NCBI GenBank assembly: GCA_016213725.1
Contig: JACQZS010000223.1
Coordinates: forward strand, 1 to 50,229
Reading direction: 5' to 3'
Source: Acidobacteriota bacterium
GTDB lineage: Bacteria; Acidobacteriota; Terriglobia; Bryobacterales; Bryobacteraceae
DNA length: 50,229 bases
How positions within the stretch are numbered: position 1 is the stretch's first letter; the number at the start of each line of letters is the position of its first letter. Under the pieces are notes generated by a model, which saw only the letters and a list, made by a program, of their open reading frames with translations, searched no databases and was not told the origin of the DNA. The position numbers and the translations under genes were made by a program. Below are positions 27,497-36,726 of the stretch, in pieces.

Positions 27497-29218
27497 CTAG
27501 TATCCTTCCGCCTTGCCGGCGGATCTGCCGTTCTGGGCGGCGGCCAGCCAGGTGATGCGGTCAGCGACGTTGGCGCCGACGGTGGAGGCGTCGGAGACGG
27601 CACGCGTGCGGGGGGCCTCCACCATGATGGCCTCGACGGAGGCGACGGTGCCGATGGAGCCCAGGGTGTGCCCGCGCTTTTCGAGCAGCGCGCGCGTGTC
27701 GGGCGAGAAGCCGGGCTCGAGCATGAGGCGGTCTGGCATCCATTGGTGATGGAGGCGCGGCTGATCTACGGCCTGTTGCACGTCCATCTTGAAATCGATC
27801 ACGTTGAGGATGACCTGGAGCACCCCGGAGATGATGCGCGGGCCGCCGGGGGCGCCGAGGATGAGAAAGAGCTTGCCGTCCTTGGTGACGATGGTGGGCG
27901 TCATGGCGGAGAGAGGACGTTTCCCGGGCGCAATGGCGTTGGCTTCGCCCTGGATGAGACCGAACATGTTGGCGGAGCCGGGCTGGGTGGCGAAGTCGTC
28001 CATCTCGTCGTTCAGCAGGAAGCCAAGCCGCGGAACGGTGACTCCGGAGCCGTAGGAGTTGTTGAGCGTATAGGTGAGGGCGACGGCGTTGCCCTGGGCG
28101 TCGACGACATTGAAATGAGTGGTTTCGGAGGGCTCGAAGGAGGGCTTGCCGTGGCCCAGGGCAGAACTGGGAGTGGCCTTGCCCGGGTCGATGGAAGCGC
28201 GGCGCTGGGCGATATAGGCCGGATCGAGCAGGCCCTTCACGGGCAGCTTGACGAAGTCTCCATCGCCGAGGAATTCGGCGCGGTCAGCGAAGTAGCGGCG
28301 CATGACCTCCGCCACGATGTGCGAAGAGGCGGCCGAGCCGGCGCCGCTCTTTTCATAGCCGGTAGGCTCCAGCATGGCGAGCATCTGAAGGATGCCGATG
28401 CCGCCGGAGGAAGGCGAGGGCGCGGTGATCACGCCGTAGCCTTTGTAAGTGCCGGTGAGGGGCCGCCGCTCGACGGGCTTATAGCTGCGCAGGTCGTCCA
28501 GCGTGATGGCGCCGCCGTTGCGCTGGATCTCCTCGACCAGGATGCGGGCGGTCTGGCCGGTATAGAAGTCCTCCGGATCGGCCGCGATGCGGCGCAAGGT
28601 GGCGGCGAGCTCCGGCTGCTTGAGCGTCGCGCCCGGCTCGAAGCACGCGCCGCCGTTGAGGAAGATGCGCTTGGACTCGGGAAACTCGGCCAGCAACTTG
28701 CGCGAGCCGCACATGGAGCGAGCTTCGGCATAGGAGAGCGTGATGCCGTTGGCGGCAAGGCCGGCGGCGGGCTGAACCAGCGAGTCCCACGGTTTGGAGC
28801 CGTACTTCCTGTGCGCATAGGCGAGGCCGCGGACGGTGCCCGGGATGCCGGAGGCGCGCCATCCGGTGATGGAGTCCTTGGTGGCCTTGCCGTCCGGGCC
28901 GATGTACATGTTGCGGGAAGCGGAGGCGGGGGCCATTTCGCGGAAGTCGATGAAGGTGGCGTTGCCGCCGGCGGTGCGCAGCAGAAGGAATCCGCCGCCG
29001 CCGATATTGCCGGCCGAAGGGTGGGTGACGGAGAGGGCGAGCGCCACGGCCACCGCGGCATCCACGGCATTGCCGCCGGCCTTCAGGACGGAGACGCCGA
29101 CGGAGGCGGCCAGCGGCTCCTGGGCGACGACCATCGCGTGGCGGGCGCGAATCGGCTCGCGCGCCGGAAGCGCCATGCAGAGGGCGCAGAAGAGGGCCAC
29201 AAACGCCGGGATTCGCAT
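27497..29218 (-). CDS. ggt: Gamma-glutamyltransferase
   Basis: 573 aa from the ATG at 29218 with a signal peptide (1-19). It hydrolyses or transfers gamma-glutamyl groups, e.g. from glutathione, in the periplasm. The self-processing nucleophile is the first Thr of SETTHFNVVD (T366), and the substrate motif PGKRPLSAMTPTIV and GAPGGPRI (Gly-Gly oxyanion site) are intact, so autocleavage into two subunits is expected. It is the first gene of a likely ggt-TIM-asnS-rocF-ddl-ctp transcription unit. Confidence 0.95.
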   Translation of the reverse strand: MRIPAFVALFCALCMALPAREPIRARHAMVVAQEPLAASVGVSVLKAGGNAVDAAVAVALALSVTHPSAGNIGGGGFLLLRTAGGNATFIDFREMAPASASRNMYIGPDGKATKDSITGWRASGIPGTVRGLAYAHRKYGSKPWDSLVQPAAGLAANGITLSYAEARSMCGSRKLLAEFPESKRIFLNGGACFEPGATLKQPELAATLRRIAADPEDFYTGQTARILVEEIQRNGGAITLDDLRSYKPVERRPLTGTYKGYGVITAPSPSSGGIGILQMLAMLEPTGYEKSGAGSAASSHIVAEVMRRYFADRAEFLGDGDFVKLPVKGLLDPAYIAQRRASIDPGKATPSSALGHGKPSFEPSETTHFNVVDAQGNAVALTYTLNNSYGSGVTVPRLGFLLNDEMDDFATQPGSANMFGLIQGEANAIAPGKRPLSAMTPTIVTKDGKLFLILGAPGGPRIISGVLQVILNVIDFKMDVQQAVDQPRLHHQWMPDRLMLEPGFSPDTRALLEKRGHTLGSIGTVASVEAIMVEAPRTRAVSDASTVGANVADRITWLAAAQNGRSAGKAEGY

Positions 29219-29226
29219 AAAATTCG

Positions 29227-29232
29227 ATTGTA
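29227..29232 (-). promoter_or_regulatory. Candidate -10 box of ggt (TACAAT)
   Basis: TACAAT on the minus strand ends 8 nt before the ggt ATG. The predicted start of transcription falls within a base or two of the start codon. There is no ribosome-binding sequence in between. Confidence 0.45.
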
Positions 29233-29312
29233 CTATGCGGGCTCGCGGCGCCCTGCGAGAGAGAAATCCTCGCGGCCGGCACGCGCCGGGCCGATGAGGG
29301 ATAGCGAAGACC

Positions 29313-31373
29313 ATGATTGGGCGCGGGTTACCAAAAACCAGGCTCGGCAAGGCGGCTCTGCTCAGCTGCCTGCTGGCGCCGTTGCCGTCTTCCACCCCGG
29401 GCCGGGTGGTGCGGATTGGAACGGACAACACGCCGCCGTATCACTACCTGGAAAGCAACGGCAGGCCGCGCGGCATGGTGGCGGACATCCTGCAAGAGGC
29501 GGCGCGGCGGCGCGGCATCCAGCTGCGATGGGAGCTACGGAGCGAGGGGCCGGTGCGGGCGCTATCAGCCAAAGCCGTAGATCTCTGGCCATTGCTCTCA
29601 ACGCAGAGCACGATGTGGCCGGAGTTCCATTTCACGCGGCCCTACATGCGGAATTCGTATGTGCTGCTGTTTCGCAAAGAAGAGTATGAATCGCCGGAGG
29701 GATTGAAGCGTGCCAAGCGGATCTCGGTAATCGGCTACCCCCTGGCCAGCAAGATTGCGGCGCGCGCGGCGCCGGAGGCCGAACTGAGCCGGCAACGGAA
29801 GCGCGAGGATGCGCTGGAGGCGGTATGCCGGGACCAATCGGACGTAGCGCTGCTGGAGGCGCGCACGGCTCAGTACCTGATGCTTCACCGGCCTGAGGCA
29901 TGTGCCGGTCAGGATTTCCACACAGTAGGCCTCGGCATGGCGCCGACGGAACTGGCGGTGGCCTCCACGCGAGAGGCGTCCAAGTATGCCGACGAACTGC
30001 GCGCAGAGATTGACGACATGATGGCGGATGGAGTGGTGGGGCGCTTGATGGCGCCCTGGAACTACTACTACAGCGGAGAGGTGGAGGCTCTTTACAAAGA
30101 GGAAGAAGCGCACCGTGCACGCCAGATCAGCATGGCTTTGGCGGCAGTGTTGGGGCTGGCGGCCCTGGGCTTGCTGCGGGTGGCGTGGCGCATGCAGGAG
30201 GCGCGGCAGCAGGCGCAGGGCGCCAACGTGGCGAAGACGCAGTTTCTGGCGGTGATGAGTCACGAAATCCGCACGCCGCTCCACGGACTGCTGGGGATCA
30301 GCGCTCTCTTGAAGGACAGCAAACTGGATGCCGAGCAACGCGAATTCGTCGAGCTGATCGAGCAATCCGGCAAGTCGCTTCTGGAATTAGTGAACGACAT
30401 TCTGGATCTGGCGCGCATCGAACGCGGAAAGATGGAGTTGGCCATGGCCGCATACGAGCCGCGGCGGCTATTCGACTCCGTCTTGCGAGCCTGGCAGCCG
30501 CAGGCCCGGAGGAAGGGTTTTGAGCTGAAACTCGAGGGGCTGGGGCACCTTCCGTTGAAAGCCACGGGAGACGAGGCCAAGTTGCGCCAGATCCTGAACA
30601 ACCTGCTGGCGAACGCCATCAAGTTTACTGAGCACGGCGCCGTGATCGTGCGCGTGAAGCCGGCGGCGGGCGGCGCCGGAGAGGTATTGCGGGTGGAGGT
30701 GGAAGACACCGGCATCGGCATTGCGCCGGAGAACTTGAGCCGCATCTTCGAACAGTTCCGCCAGGCCGACAGCAGTATTTCGAAACGGTTCGGCGGCACG
30801 GGGCTCGGGCTGAACATCGCCAGACGGCTGGTGGAGTTGATGGGCGGCGAGATGGGAGTGGAGAGCGAGGCAGGCGAGGGCACGGTCTTCTGGTTCACGG
30901 TACGAATGACGGCCGGCAACGAGGATGCAAAGGCGCCCGCGGCGTTCTCCGCCAAGAGACGATCGCCAGGGCACCGGACGGCGGCCAGGGTTCTACTGGC
31001 CGAGGACAACCCGGTAAACCAGCGGATCGCAGAGAAACTGCTCACTCGCTCGGAGTGCTGCGTGACGACGGTCGCCAACGGCCGGGAGGCTCTGGAAGCG
31101 CTGCGGCGGCAGGAGTTCGACGCCATCTTCATGGACTGCCAGATGCCGGAGATGAACGGCCTGGAAGCCGCCGTAGAAATCCGCAAGTTGGGGCTGGAGG
31201 TGCCCATCATCGCCCTGACTGCGTCGGCCATGCCGGAGGAGAAGGAGAAGTGCCTGGCTGCGGATATGGACGACTTCCTAACCAAACCCATCGATCTCGG
31301 AGAACTGGACCGGGTTCTTCGAACCTGGGTGAAGGGCGAGGACGAGGCCGCTCAGCCGGGGAAGAAAGTGTGA
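29313..31373 (+). CDS. Hybrid sensor histidine kinase with solute-binding (SBP_bac_3) sensor domain
   Basis: 686 aa. A signal-like N-terminus leads into a periplasmic SBP_bac_3 domain (about 33-255; RIGTDNTPPYHYLESNGRPRG split, GLGMAPTELAVAS). One transmembrane segment lies at about 272-292. The HisKA domain has SHEIRTPLHG with H317, followed by HATPase (NNLLANAIKFTEHG, DTGIGIAPENL, GGTGLGLNIARRLVELMGG) and a REC domain (ILLAEDNPVNQ-like, phospho-acceptor D608 in FMDCQMPEMNG, KPID). The sensor resembles amino-acid or polar solute binding proteins. There is no HPt domain and no adjacent output regulator, so its target is elsewhere. It is divergent from ggt across 94 bp; sensing a ggt product such as glutamate is a guess. 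Confidence 0.92.
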   Translation: MIGRGLPKTRLGKAALLSCLLAPLPSSTPGRVVRIGTDNTPPYHYLESNGRPRGMVADILQEAARRRGIQLRWELRSEGPVRALSAKAVDLWPLLSTQSTMWPEFHFTRPYMRNSYVLLFRKEEYESPEGLKRAKRISVIGYPLASKIAARAAPEAELSRQRKREDALEAVCRDQSDVALLEARTAQYLMLHRPEACAGQDFHTVGLGMAPTELAVASTREASKYADELRAEIDDMMADGVVGRLMAPWNYYYSGEVEALYKEEEAHRARQISMALAAVLGLAALGLLRVAWRMQEARQQAQGANVAKTQFLAVMSHEIRTPLHGLLGISALLKDSKLDAEQREFVELIEQSGKSLLELVNDILDLARIERGKMELAMAAYEPRRLFDSVLRAWQPQARRKGFELKLEGLGHLPLKATGDEAKLRQILNNLLANAIKFTEHGAVIVRVKPAAGGAGEVLRVEVEDTGIGIAPENLSRIFEQFRQADSSISKRFGGTGLGLNIARRLVELMGGEMGVESEAGEGTVFWFTVRMTAGNEDAKAPAAFSAKRRSPGHRTAARVLLAEDNPVNQRIAEKLLTRSECCVTTVANGREALEALRRQEFDAIFMDCQMPEMNGLEAAVEIRKLGLEVPIIALTASAMPEEKEKCLAADMDDFLTKPIDLGELDRVLRTWVKGEDEAAQPGKKV

Positions 31374-31413
31374 TACCTTGGCGCATACTGTCTAGAGGAG
31401 AGGGAGATGCGCC

Positions 31414-32304
31414 ATGAATCGTGAACACAATCGCAGAGACTTTCTGAGGGCGGCGGCCGGAGCGGCAGGGCTGATCGTAGCCGGCCAGTCCCCGCTGGCT
31501 GCCAAGAAGCGCTCGGCGACTGACTTGGTCAAGCTGGGCAATACCAAAGTGAAGGTCACGCGGCTGGCCTTCGGCACCGGCACATTCGGCGGCAGAGTGC
31601 AGCGCGAACTCGGCCAGGAGGAGTTCACCAAGCTGGTGCGGTACGCACACGAACGCGGCATCCGTTTCTTCGAGACCGCCGACAATTACAAGGCGATGCC
31701 GGGCATGCTGGCCACGGCGCTGAAGGGCGTCCCGCGCGACAGCTACAAGCTGATGACCAAGTACCGGCTGAAGGACCTGGACAACCCGCAGGCCACCATC
31801 GACCGCCTGCGCCAGGACCTGAACTCCGAATACGTCGATATCATGCTGCTGCACTGCGTGCGCACGCCGGACTGGCCGGAGCAGTTCAAGAAGCTGCGCG
31901 ACGCGCTTTCCGAGGCCAAGCACAAGAAGATCATCATGGCGCACGGCGCCTCCTGCCACGGACTGCTGCCGCTGCGGGCGTTTCCGAACAACCAGTGGCT
32001 GGACGTGGCCCTGATGCGCGTGAACCACAATGGCACCCGCATGGACAACCTGAAGGGCACAGAAGACGGCGTGGGCGACGTGAATGAGGTCACCACGCAC
32101 ATCGCCCAGGTGCACAAGCAGGGAACAGGCGTGTTGGGCATGAAGATCATGGGCGAGGGCCAGTTCAAGACGCCGGAACTGCGCGATGCCTCGATGAAGT
32201 TCGTCATGAAACTGGGCACGGTGGATGCGGTCACCATCGGTTTCAAGAGCCCGGCGGAGATCGACGAAGCCATCACCAACATGAACCGCCACCTCAACGC
32301 CTAG
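31414..32304 (+). CDS. Tat-exported aldo/keto reductase family protein
   Basis: 296 aa. The Tat signal is RRDFLRAAAGAAGLIVAG (7-24). The AKR barrel retains Y92, K116 (MTKYRL) and H147 (LLHCVR), but the catalytic Asp position is E87 in RFFETADNY (codon GAG), a conservative change. The C-terminal NADPH-binding signature is short; the barrel appears truncated relative to standard AKRs of about 320 residues, typical of periplasmic homologues in this kind of organism. Substrate unknown. A clear ribosome site (GGAGAGGGAG) precedes the ATG. It is 40 bp after the sensor kinase. Confidence 0.85.
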   Translation: MNREHNRRDFLRAAAGAAGLIVAGQSPLAAKKRSATDLVKLGNTKVKVTRLAFGTGTFGGRVQRELGQEEFTKLVRYAHERGIRFFETADNYKAMPGMLATALKGVPRDSYKLMTKYRLKDLDNPQATIDRLRQDLNSEYVDIMLLHCVRTPDWPEQFKKLRDALSEAKHKKIIMAHGASCHGLLPLRAFPNNQWLDVALMRVNHNGTRMDNLKGTEDGVGDVNEVTTHIAQVHKQGTGVLGMKIMGEGQFKTPELRDASMKFVMKLGTVDAVTIGFKSPAEIDEAITNMNRHLNA

Positions 32305-32335
32305 TTCCGCACCGGGGACGCGCCGGTCCCCACTG

Positions 32336-32341
32336 TAGAAT
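32336..32341 (+). promoter_or_regulatory. Candidate extended -10 box of recG (TG-TAGAAT)
   Basis: TAGAAT immediately preceded by TG lies 6 nt before the TTG start at 32348, so transcription could start on the initiation codon. It falls in the 43-bp gap after the AKR gene. Confidence 0.4.
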
Positions 32342-32347
32342 TGAGGT

Positions 32348-34450
32348 TTGGCGCTGGATCTGACAACGCCCGTCATGTACGTGAAGGGGGTCGGCCCGAA
32401 GCGGGCGGAAGACCTGAAGGGGAAGGGTCTGGAAACCGCCGCCGACCTGCTCACCTATGCGCCGTTCCGCTACGAAGACCGCTCCAACGTCAAGCCGGTG
32501 AATCAACTGGCTCCGGGCGAGATGGCCACCGTGCTGGCGGAGGTGAAAGTAGTCCATACGCCGCGCTTCCAGCGCCGCAATCTGGGCATGGTGGAAGCGG
32601 TGTTTGAAGACGCCTCCGCACTGCGCCTGGTGGGCAAGTGGTTTCACGCGCAATACCTGGCCAACGTCCTTACGCCGGGTACCCGCGTGGCGCTGTTCGG
32701 CAAGGTGGAGTTCGACACTTACAAAGGCGAACTCACCATGCTGCATCCCGACTTCGAGATCCTGCGCGAAGAGGAGGAAGACGAGGCGGGCCTGCACACG
32801 GGCCGCATCGTGCCCGTTTACGAAGCGGCCGGCAAGACGACCACGCGGGTAATGCGCGCCATCCTGAAGCGCATCACAGACCAGTTGCCCGAGATGGAAG
32901 ACGCGCTGCCCGCCACCATCCGCCAGCGCCTGAAGCTGCCTGCGTTGCGCGAGGCGACGCGCGATCTCCACTTCCCCGCCCTGGGTACGGACCTGCGCCT
33001 CCTAAACGGCTTCCGCACGCCGGCGCAGTTCCGCATGATCTTCGAGGAGTTCTTCTGGCTGGAGACGGGCATGGCGCTGAAGCGCGGCCAGGCGCGAGCC
33101 GAGACCGGCATTCGCTTCGAGCTGAACGACCAGGTGCGTGAACAGATCAAGCGGATGCTGCCCTTCAAGCCCACCGGGGCGCAGAAGCGCGTGCTGGGCG
33201 AGATCGCCCGCGACATGGCCTCCCCTGCGCCCATGTCCCGCCTTCTGCAGGGCGACGTGGGCAGCGGCAAGACCATCGTTGCCGCGCAGGCCGCCGTGAT
33301 CGCCGTCGAAAACGGCTACCAGGCCGCTGTGCTGGCCCCGACGGAGATTCTGGCCGCGCAGCAGTTCCTGAATCTGAAGCGGGTGTTCGAGCCGATCGGC
33401 TACACGGTGGCGCCGCTGACCGGATCAATGACGAAGAAGGAGAAGGACGTGGCCAAGCGGGCACTCAAGGCCGGCCTGGTGAACGTGCTGGTGGGCACGC
33501 ACGCGTTGCTCGAGGAAGACGTTGAGTTCCACCGGTTGGGCCTGGCCATCATCGACGAGCAGCACCGCTTCGGCGTGCTGCAGCGCAAGGCCCTGCAGCA
33601 GAAAGGCGTGACGCCGGACGTCCTGGTAATGACCGCCACGCCCATCCCGCGCACGCTGGCGCTCACCATCTACGGCGACCTCGACGTCAGCGTGATTGAC
33701 GAGCTGCCGCCCGGGCGCAAGGCGATTCAGACCGTCCATCGCACCAAGCTCGAACTCGAGCAGGTTTACAGCTTCGTGCTGCGCGAGGTGCAGGCCGGCC
33801 GCCAGGCCTACATCGTCTACCCGGTGATTGAGGAAAACGAGTCGCTGGCCGTCAAGGCCGCGCAGGCCGCCTATCAGGAGCTTTCCACGGTGGTCTTCCC
33901 GCAGCTCAAAGTGGGGCTGCTGCACGGCAAGCTCAAGCCGGATGAGAAAGAGGCGGTGATGTCGGCCTTCCAGCGGGGCGAGGTGCAGGTGCTGGTGTCG
34001 ACAACGGTGATTGAGGTGGGCGTGGACGTGCCCAACGCCAGCGTGATGGTAGTGGAGAACGCCGAGCGCTTCGGCCTGGCGCAGATCCACCAACTGCGCG
34101 GGCGCGTGGGACGCGGCGCGGCGCAGAGCTACTGCATCCTGGTGACGGACAAGCTCAGCGACACCGGCAAGGAGCGGATCCGCACGCTGGTGGAGTCCAG
34201 TGACGGCTTCCACATCTCGGAGATGGACCTCCGGCTGCGCGGCCCCGGCGAGTTTCTGGGGACGAAGCAGAGCGGCCTGCCCGCGTTCCGCATTGGCAAT
34301 CTGCTGCGGGATCGCGAGATCCTGGAGATAGCCCGCGCCGAGGCGGCCAGTTTCGTGGAGCGCCCAACCTCGGAAGCGGAACTTGAGAAAGCGACGCGCT
34401 ATGTGAGAGAACACTGGCAGCGCCGCTACGGTTTGGCATTGATCGGATAA
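32348..34450 (+). CDS. recG: ATP-dependent DNA helicase RecG
   Basis: 700 aa. RecG remodels stalled replication forks and branched DNA. The N-terminal wedge/OB domain (about 1-240) starts LDLTTPVMYVKGVGPKRAEDL. Helicase motifs follow: Walker A GDVGSGKT, DEQHRFG, TATPIPRTLA, and QLRGRVGRG (motif VI). The C-terminal TRG region (FHISEMDLRLRGPGEFLGTKQSG) is intact. The start is uncertain: only TTG (32348), CTG (32354, with GAGG 7 nt upstream) and ATG (32375) are available after an in-frame stop at 32342; conservation of the LDLTTPV segment excludes the ATG. Confidence 0.96.
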   Translation: MALDLTTPVMYVKGVGPKRAEDLKGKGLETAADLLTYAPFRYEDRSNVKPVNQLAPGEMATVLAEVKVVHTPRFQRRNLGMVEAVFEDASALRLVGKWFHAQYLANVLTPGTRVALFGKVEFDTYKGELTMLHPDFEILREEEEDEAGLHTGRIVPVYEAAGKTTTRVMRAILKRITDQLPEMEDALPATIRQRLKLPALREATRDLHFPALGTDLRLLNGFRTPAQFRMIFEEFFWLETGMALKRGQARAETGIRFELNDQVREQIKRMLPFKPTGAQKRVLGEIARDMASPAPMSRLLQGDVGSGKTIVAAQAAVIAVENGYQAAVLAPTEILAAQQFLNLKRVFEPIGYTVAPLTGSMTKKEKDVAKRALKAGLVNVLVGTHALLEEDVEFHRLGLAIIDEQHRFGVLQRKALQQKGVTPDVLVMTATPIPRTLALTIYGDLDVSVIDELPPGRKAIQTVHRTKLELEQVYSFVLREVQAGRQAYIVYPVIEENESLAVKAAQAAYQELSTVVFPQLKVGLLHGKLKPDEKEAVMSAFQRGEVQVLVSTTVIEVGVDVPNASVMVVENAERFGLAQIHQLRGRVGRGAAQSYCILVTDKLSDTGKERIRTLVESSDGFHISEMDLRLRGPGEFLGTKQSGLPAFRIGNLLRDREILEIARAEAASFVERPTSEAELEKATRYVREHWQRRYGLALIG

Positions 34451-34468
34451 GGAGAACCGCGTCAGTTC

Positions 34469-35002
34469 ATGCGAGTCATTGGAGGCGAGTTTCGAAGCCG
34501 GCGATTGAAGGCCCCCGCCGGCGATAGCGTCCGGCCCACGCCGGACCGCCTACGCGAGGCCCTTTTCAGCATCCTGGCCGCGCGGCTGGAGGGGTGCGTC
34601 TTTCTGGACGCCTACGCCGGCAGCGGCAGCGTCGGCATTGAGGCCATCAGCCGCGGCGCGCGCCTGGCGATCTTTCTCGAGAAGAGCCGGCCGGCCTTGC
34701 GGGCCCTTTCCGACAACATCGACGCGCTGGACATCGGCAGCCGCAGCGAGATCCACCCCGGCAACGCCGCCGCGGTCATCACGCGCTTTGAGGCGGATAT
34801 CGTCTTTCTGGATCCACCCTACCCGCGTGAGCGGGAATACACGCTTTGCCTGGAAGCGCTTGGGGAGGAACCGCGTCCGCTGGTGATCGTACAGCACACT
34901 TCGAAGTTCACCCACCACCTGGCCGAGTCCTACGGCAAATTGAAACGGGTACGCATCCTGAGCCAGGGCGACAACTCCCTGAGCTTCTACGAACCGAGGT
35001 AA
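34469..35002 (+). CDS. rsmD: 16S rRNA (guanine966-N2)-methyltransferase RsmD
   Basis: 177 aa. Methylates G966 of 16S rRNA using S-adenosylmethionine. The N-terminal GEFRSRRLKAP and RPTPDRLREALFSIL are diagnostic; the SAM site is DAYAGSGSVGIEAISRGA and the catalytic motif is DPPYPRE. Slightly shorter than average but complete. It lies 18 bp after recG, with AAGGAG upstream, an order frequently conserved in bacteria. Confidence 0.95.
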   Translation: MRVIGGEFRSRRLKAPAGDSVRPTPDRLREALFSILAARLEGCVFLDAYAGSGSVGIEAISRGARLAIFLEKSRPALRALSDNIDALDIGSRSEIHPGNAAAVITRFEADIVFLDPPYPREREYTLCLEALGEEPRPLVIVQHTSKFTHHLAESYGKLKRVRILSQGDNSLSFYEPR

Positions 35003-35006
35003 TCTC

Positions 35007-35648
35007 ATGAGACTCCCTGCCGCACTGCTTCTTGCCGCGCTCTGCGCCTCCGGCCAGACCGGCATCTCGGAACAACTACAGCCCGAAGGGCTCAAGCTGG
35101 AGATGGTGGAGCACAAGGGGCGGAAAGGCGTGAAGCTCACCGAGCTACCCGGCGCCGCCGGAGAGAACCATCTCTGCTTCCTGAAGGGCGAGAAGATCCA
35201 GAACGGGACCATCGAACTTTGGATTGCCGGCGACCCCGGCCCCTCGGCCAGCGCCACGGCGCGAGGCTTCGTGGGCGTCGCTTTCCGCGTGCAGAGCCCG
35301 GAGAAGTATGAGGCGTTCTACCTGCGCCCCACCAACGGCCGCGCGCCGGATCAGGTGCGCCGCAATCACTCCGCGCAGTACATCTCGCATCCGGACTATC
35401 CCTGGCATCGCCTGCGCAAGGAGTTCCCCGAGAAGTACGAATCGTACGTCGATCTTCAACCCGGCGAGTGGACGCGCGTCAAAATCGTCGTCAAGGGCAA
35501 GACGGCCCAACTCTTCGTGCACGGCGCCGAACAGCCCACGCTCATCGTCAACGACCTCTTCCTCGGCGAGACCGCCGGCGGCATCGCCCTTTGGGTGGGC
35601 CCCGGCACCATCGCCCACTTCGCGGATTTCAAGGTGACCCACCAGTAG
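35007..35648 (+). CDS. Secreted ConA-like (LamG/DUF1080-type) protein
   Basis: 213 aa, signal peptide 1-17 (MRLPAALLLAALCASGQ). The mature part is a beta jelly roll like the 3-keto-disaccharide-hydrolase (DUF1080) and LamG families: GTIELWIAG, FVGVAFRVQS, YEAFYLRPTNG, then GEWTRVKIVVKGKTAQLFVHG and ALWVGPGTIAHF. It starts 4 bp after rsmD but functionally belongs with the following carbohydrate genes. A glycan-binding or glycan-cleaving role is likely; no catalytic residue can be assigned with confidence. Confidence 0.78.
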   Translation: MRLPAALLLAALCASGQTGISEQLQPEGLKLEMVEHKGRKGVKLTELPGAAGENHLCFLKGEKIQNGTIELWIAGDPGPSASATARGFVGVAFRVQSPEKYEAFYLRPTNGRAPDQVRRNHSAQYISHPDYPWHRLRKEFPEKYESYVDLQPGEWTRVKIVVKGKTAQLFVHGAEQPTLIVNDLFLGETAGGIALWVGPGTIAHFADFKVTHQ

Positions 35649-35658
35649 GAGCACGGCA

Positions 35659-36726
35659 ATGAATTCGAATCCCGGTTTGAGCAGGCGCGGACTCCTGGCG
35701 GCGGCCACGGCCCTGCCGGCGGCGGCCCCGGACACCGTCAAGCTGCCCGCCAAGGTGAGGGTGGCTGTTTGGGGCCTGGAAGGCCACTCCGGCGAGTACA
35801 CGAAGGTGCTGGCGCGCTATCCGGATATCGAGATCGCCGGCGTCTATTACAAGGACGCCAAGGCCGCCGAGCGCTACGCCCGCGGCAAAGCCAAGGTCTT
35901 CACGGACCCCATCAGGATGCTGGACGAGATCAAGCCCGACATCGTCGGCGTCTGCAATAGCGACGGCGAGCGCGCCGCGGCCATCGTGGAAAGCGCGCGC
36001 CGCAAGATGCATGTCGTCGCCGAGAAGCCGCTCTCCATCACGCGCGCCGATCTGGAAAAGGTCAAGAAGACCGTCGCCGCCAACAACGTCAAGCTCGGCA
36101 TGCTGCTGCCCATGCGCTGGGAGCCGCCTTACCTGGCGTTGAAGAAGATCGTGGATTCCGGGGAAATCGGCGAGGTCATCCAGATCTCTTCGCAGAAGTC
36201 CTATGTGCTCGGCCAGCGGGACGAGTGGTTGCGCAACCGCAAGACCTACGGCAGCACCATCCTCTGGATCGGCATCCACATGTTCGACCTGATGCGGTTC
36301 ACCTCCGGCCGCGAAATGAAGGCCGTCAGCGGCTTCATGGGCATGCCCGGCGACCTCCGCCAGGGCGACATGGAAACCACCACCACGTCTTCCTTCCGGC
36401 TCGACAACGGCGGCACCGGCACCTTGCATATGGACTACTGCCGCCCCGCCGCCGCCCGCTCGCACGGCGACGATCGCCTTCGCCACGCCGGCACCAAGGG
36501 TATCGCCGAATACATGGCCGCCACCGGCGTCACGCTCATGGCCGCCAACCGCAAGCCCGAGAAGATCACCGCCCTGCCCGCGGAGGGCTCCATCTTCGCC
36601 GAGTTCCTGGACCACGTCTATCTCGGCAAGCCCACCTCACTGCCCCATCAGGAGATCTACCGCCTCTGCGAGATCACGCTGGGCGCGCACGAAGCCGCCG
36701 TCAGCGGGAAAGTCATTGCCCTATGA
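35659..36726 (+). CDS. Exported Gfo/Idh/MocA-family oxidoreductase
   Basis: 355 aa. The N-terminus is Tat-like (LSRRGLLAAATALPAAAP). The Rossmann domain (about 32-150) begins VRVAVWGLEGHSGEY, and K123 lies in the conserved AEKPL motif. The C-terminal alpha/beta domain has GIHMFDLMRF, where His and Asp are the usual catalytic region. Such periplasmic enzymes use tightly bound NAD(P) on sugars or cyclitols, including making or reducing 3-keto sugars, which fits the ConA/DUF1080-like gene upstream. The stop overlaps the GH88-like start by 4 bp (ATGA). Confidence 0.85.
   Translation: MNSNPGLSRRGLLAAATALPAAAPDTVKLPAKVRVAVWGLEGHSGEYTKVLARYPDIEIAGVYYKDAKAAERYARGKAKVFTDPIRMLDEIKPDIVGVCNSDGERAAAIVESARRKMHVVAEKPLSITRADLEKVKKTVAANNVKLGMLLPMRWEPPYLALKKIVDSGEIGEVIQISSQKSYVLGQRDEWLRNRKTYGSTILWIGIHMFDLMRFTSGREMKAVSGFMGMPGDLRQGDMETTTTSSFRLDNGGTGTLHMDYCRPAAARSHGDDRLRHAGTKGIAEYMAATGVTLMAANRKPEKITALPAEGSIFAEFLDHVYLGKPTSLPHQEIYRLCEITLGAHEAAVSGKVIAL

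Noticed and set aside
31374-35000. Possible dif or replication-terminus site at the skew change
   Set aside because: I looked for a 28-bp XerCD-type dyad and saw none; the region is coding, so the terminus idea rests on skew only.
36225-36722. N-terminal extension of the GH88-like protein
   Set aside because: Overlaps the Gfo/Idh/MocA gene by about 500 bp and is His/Arg/Pro-rich nonsense; the ATG at 36723 with ATGA overlap is the natural start.
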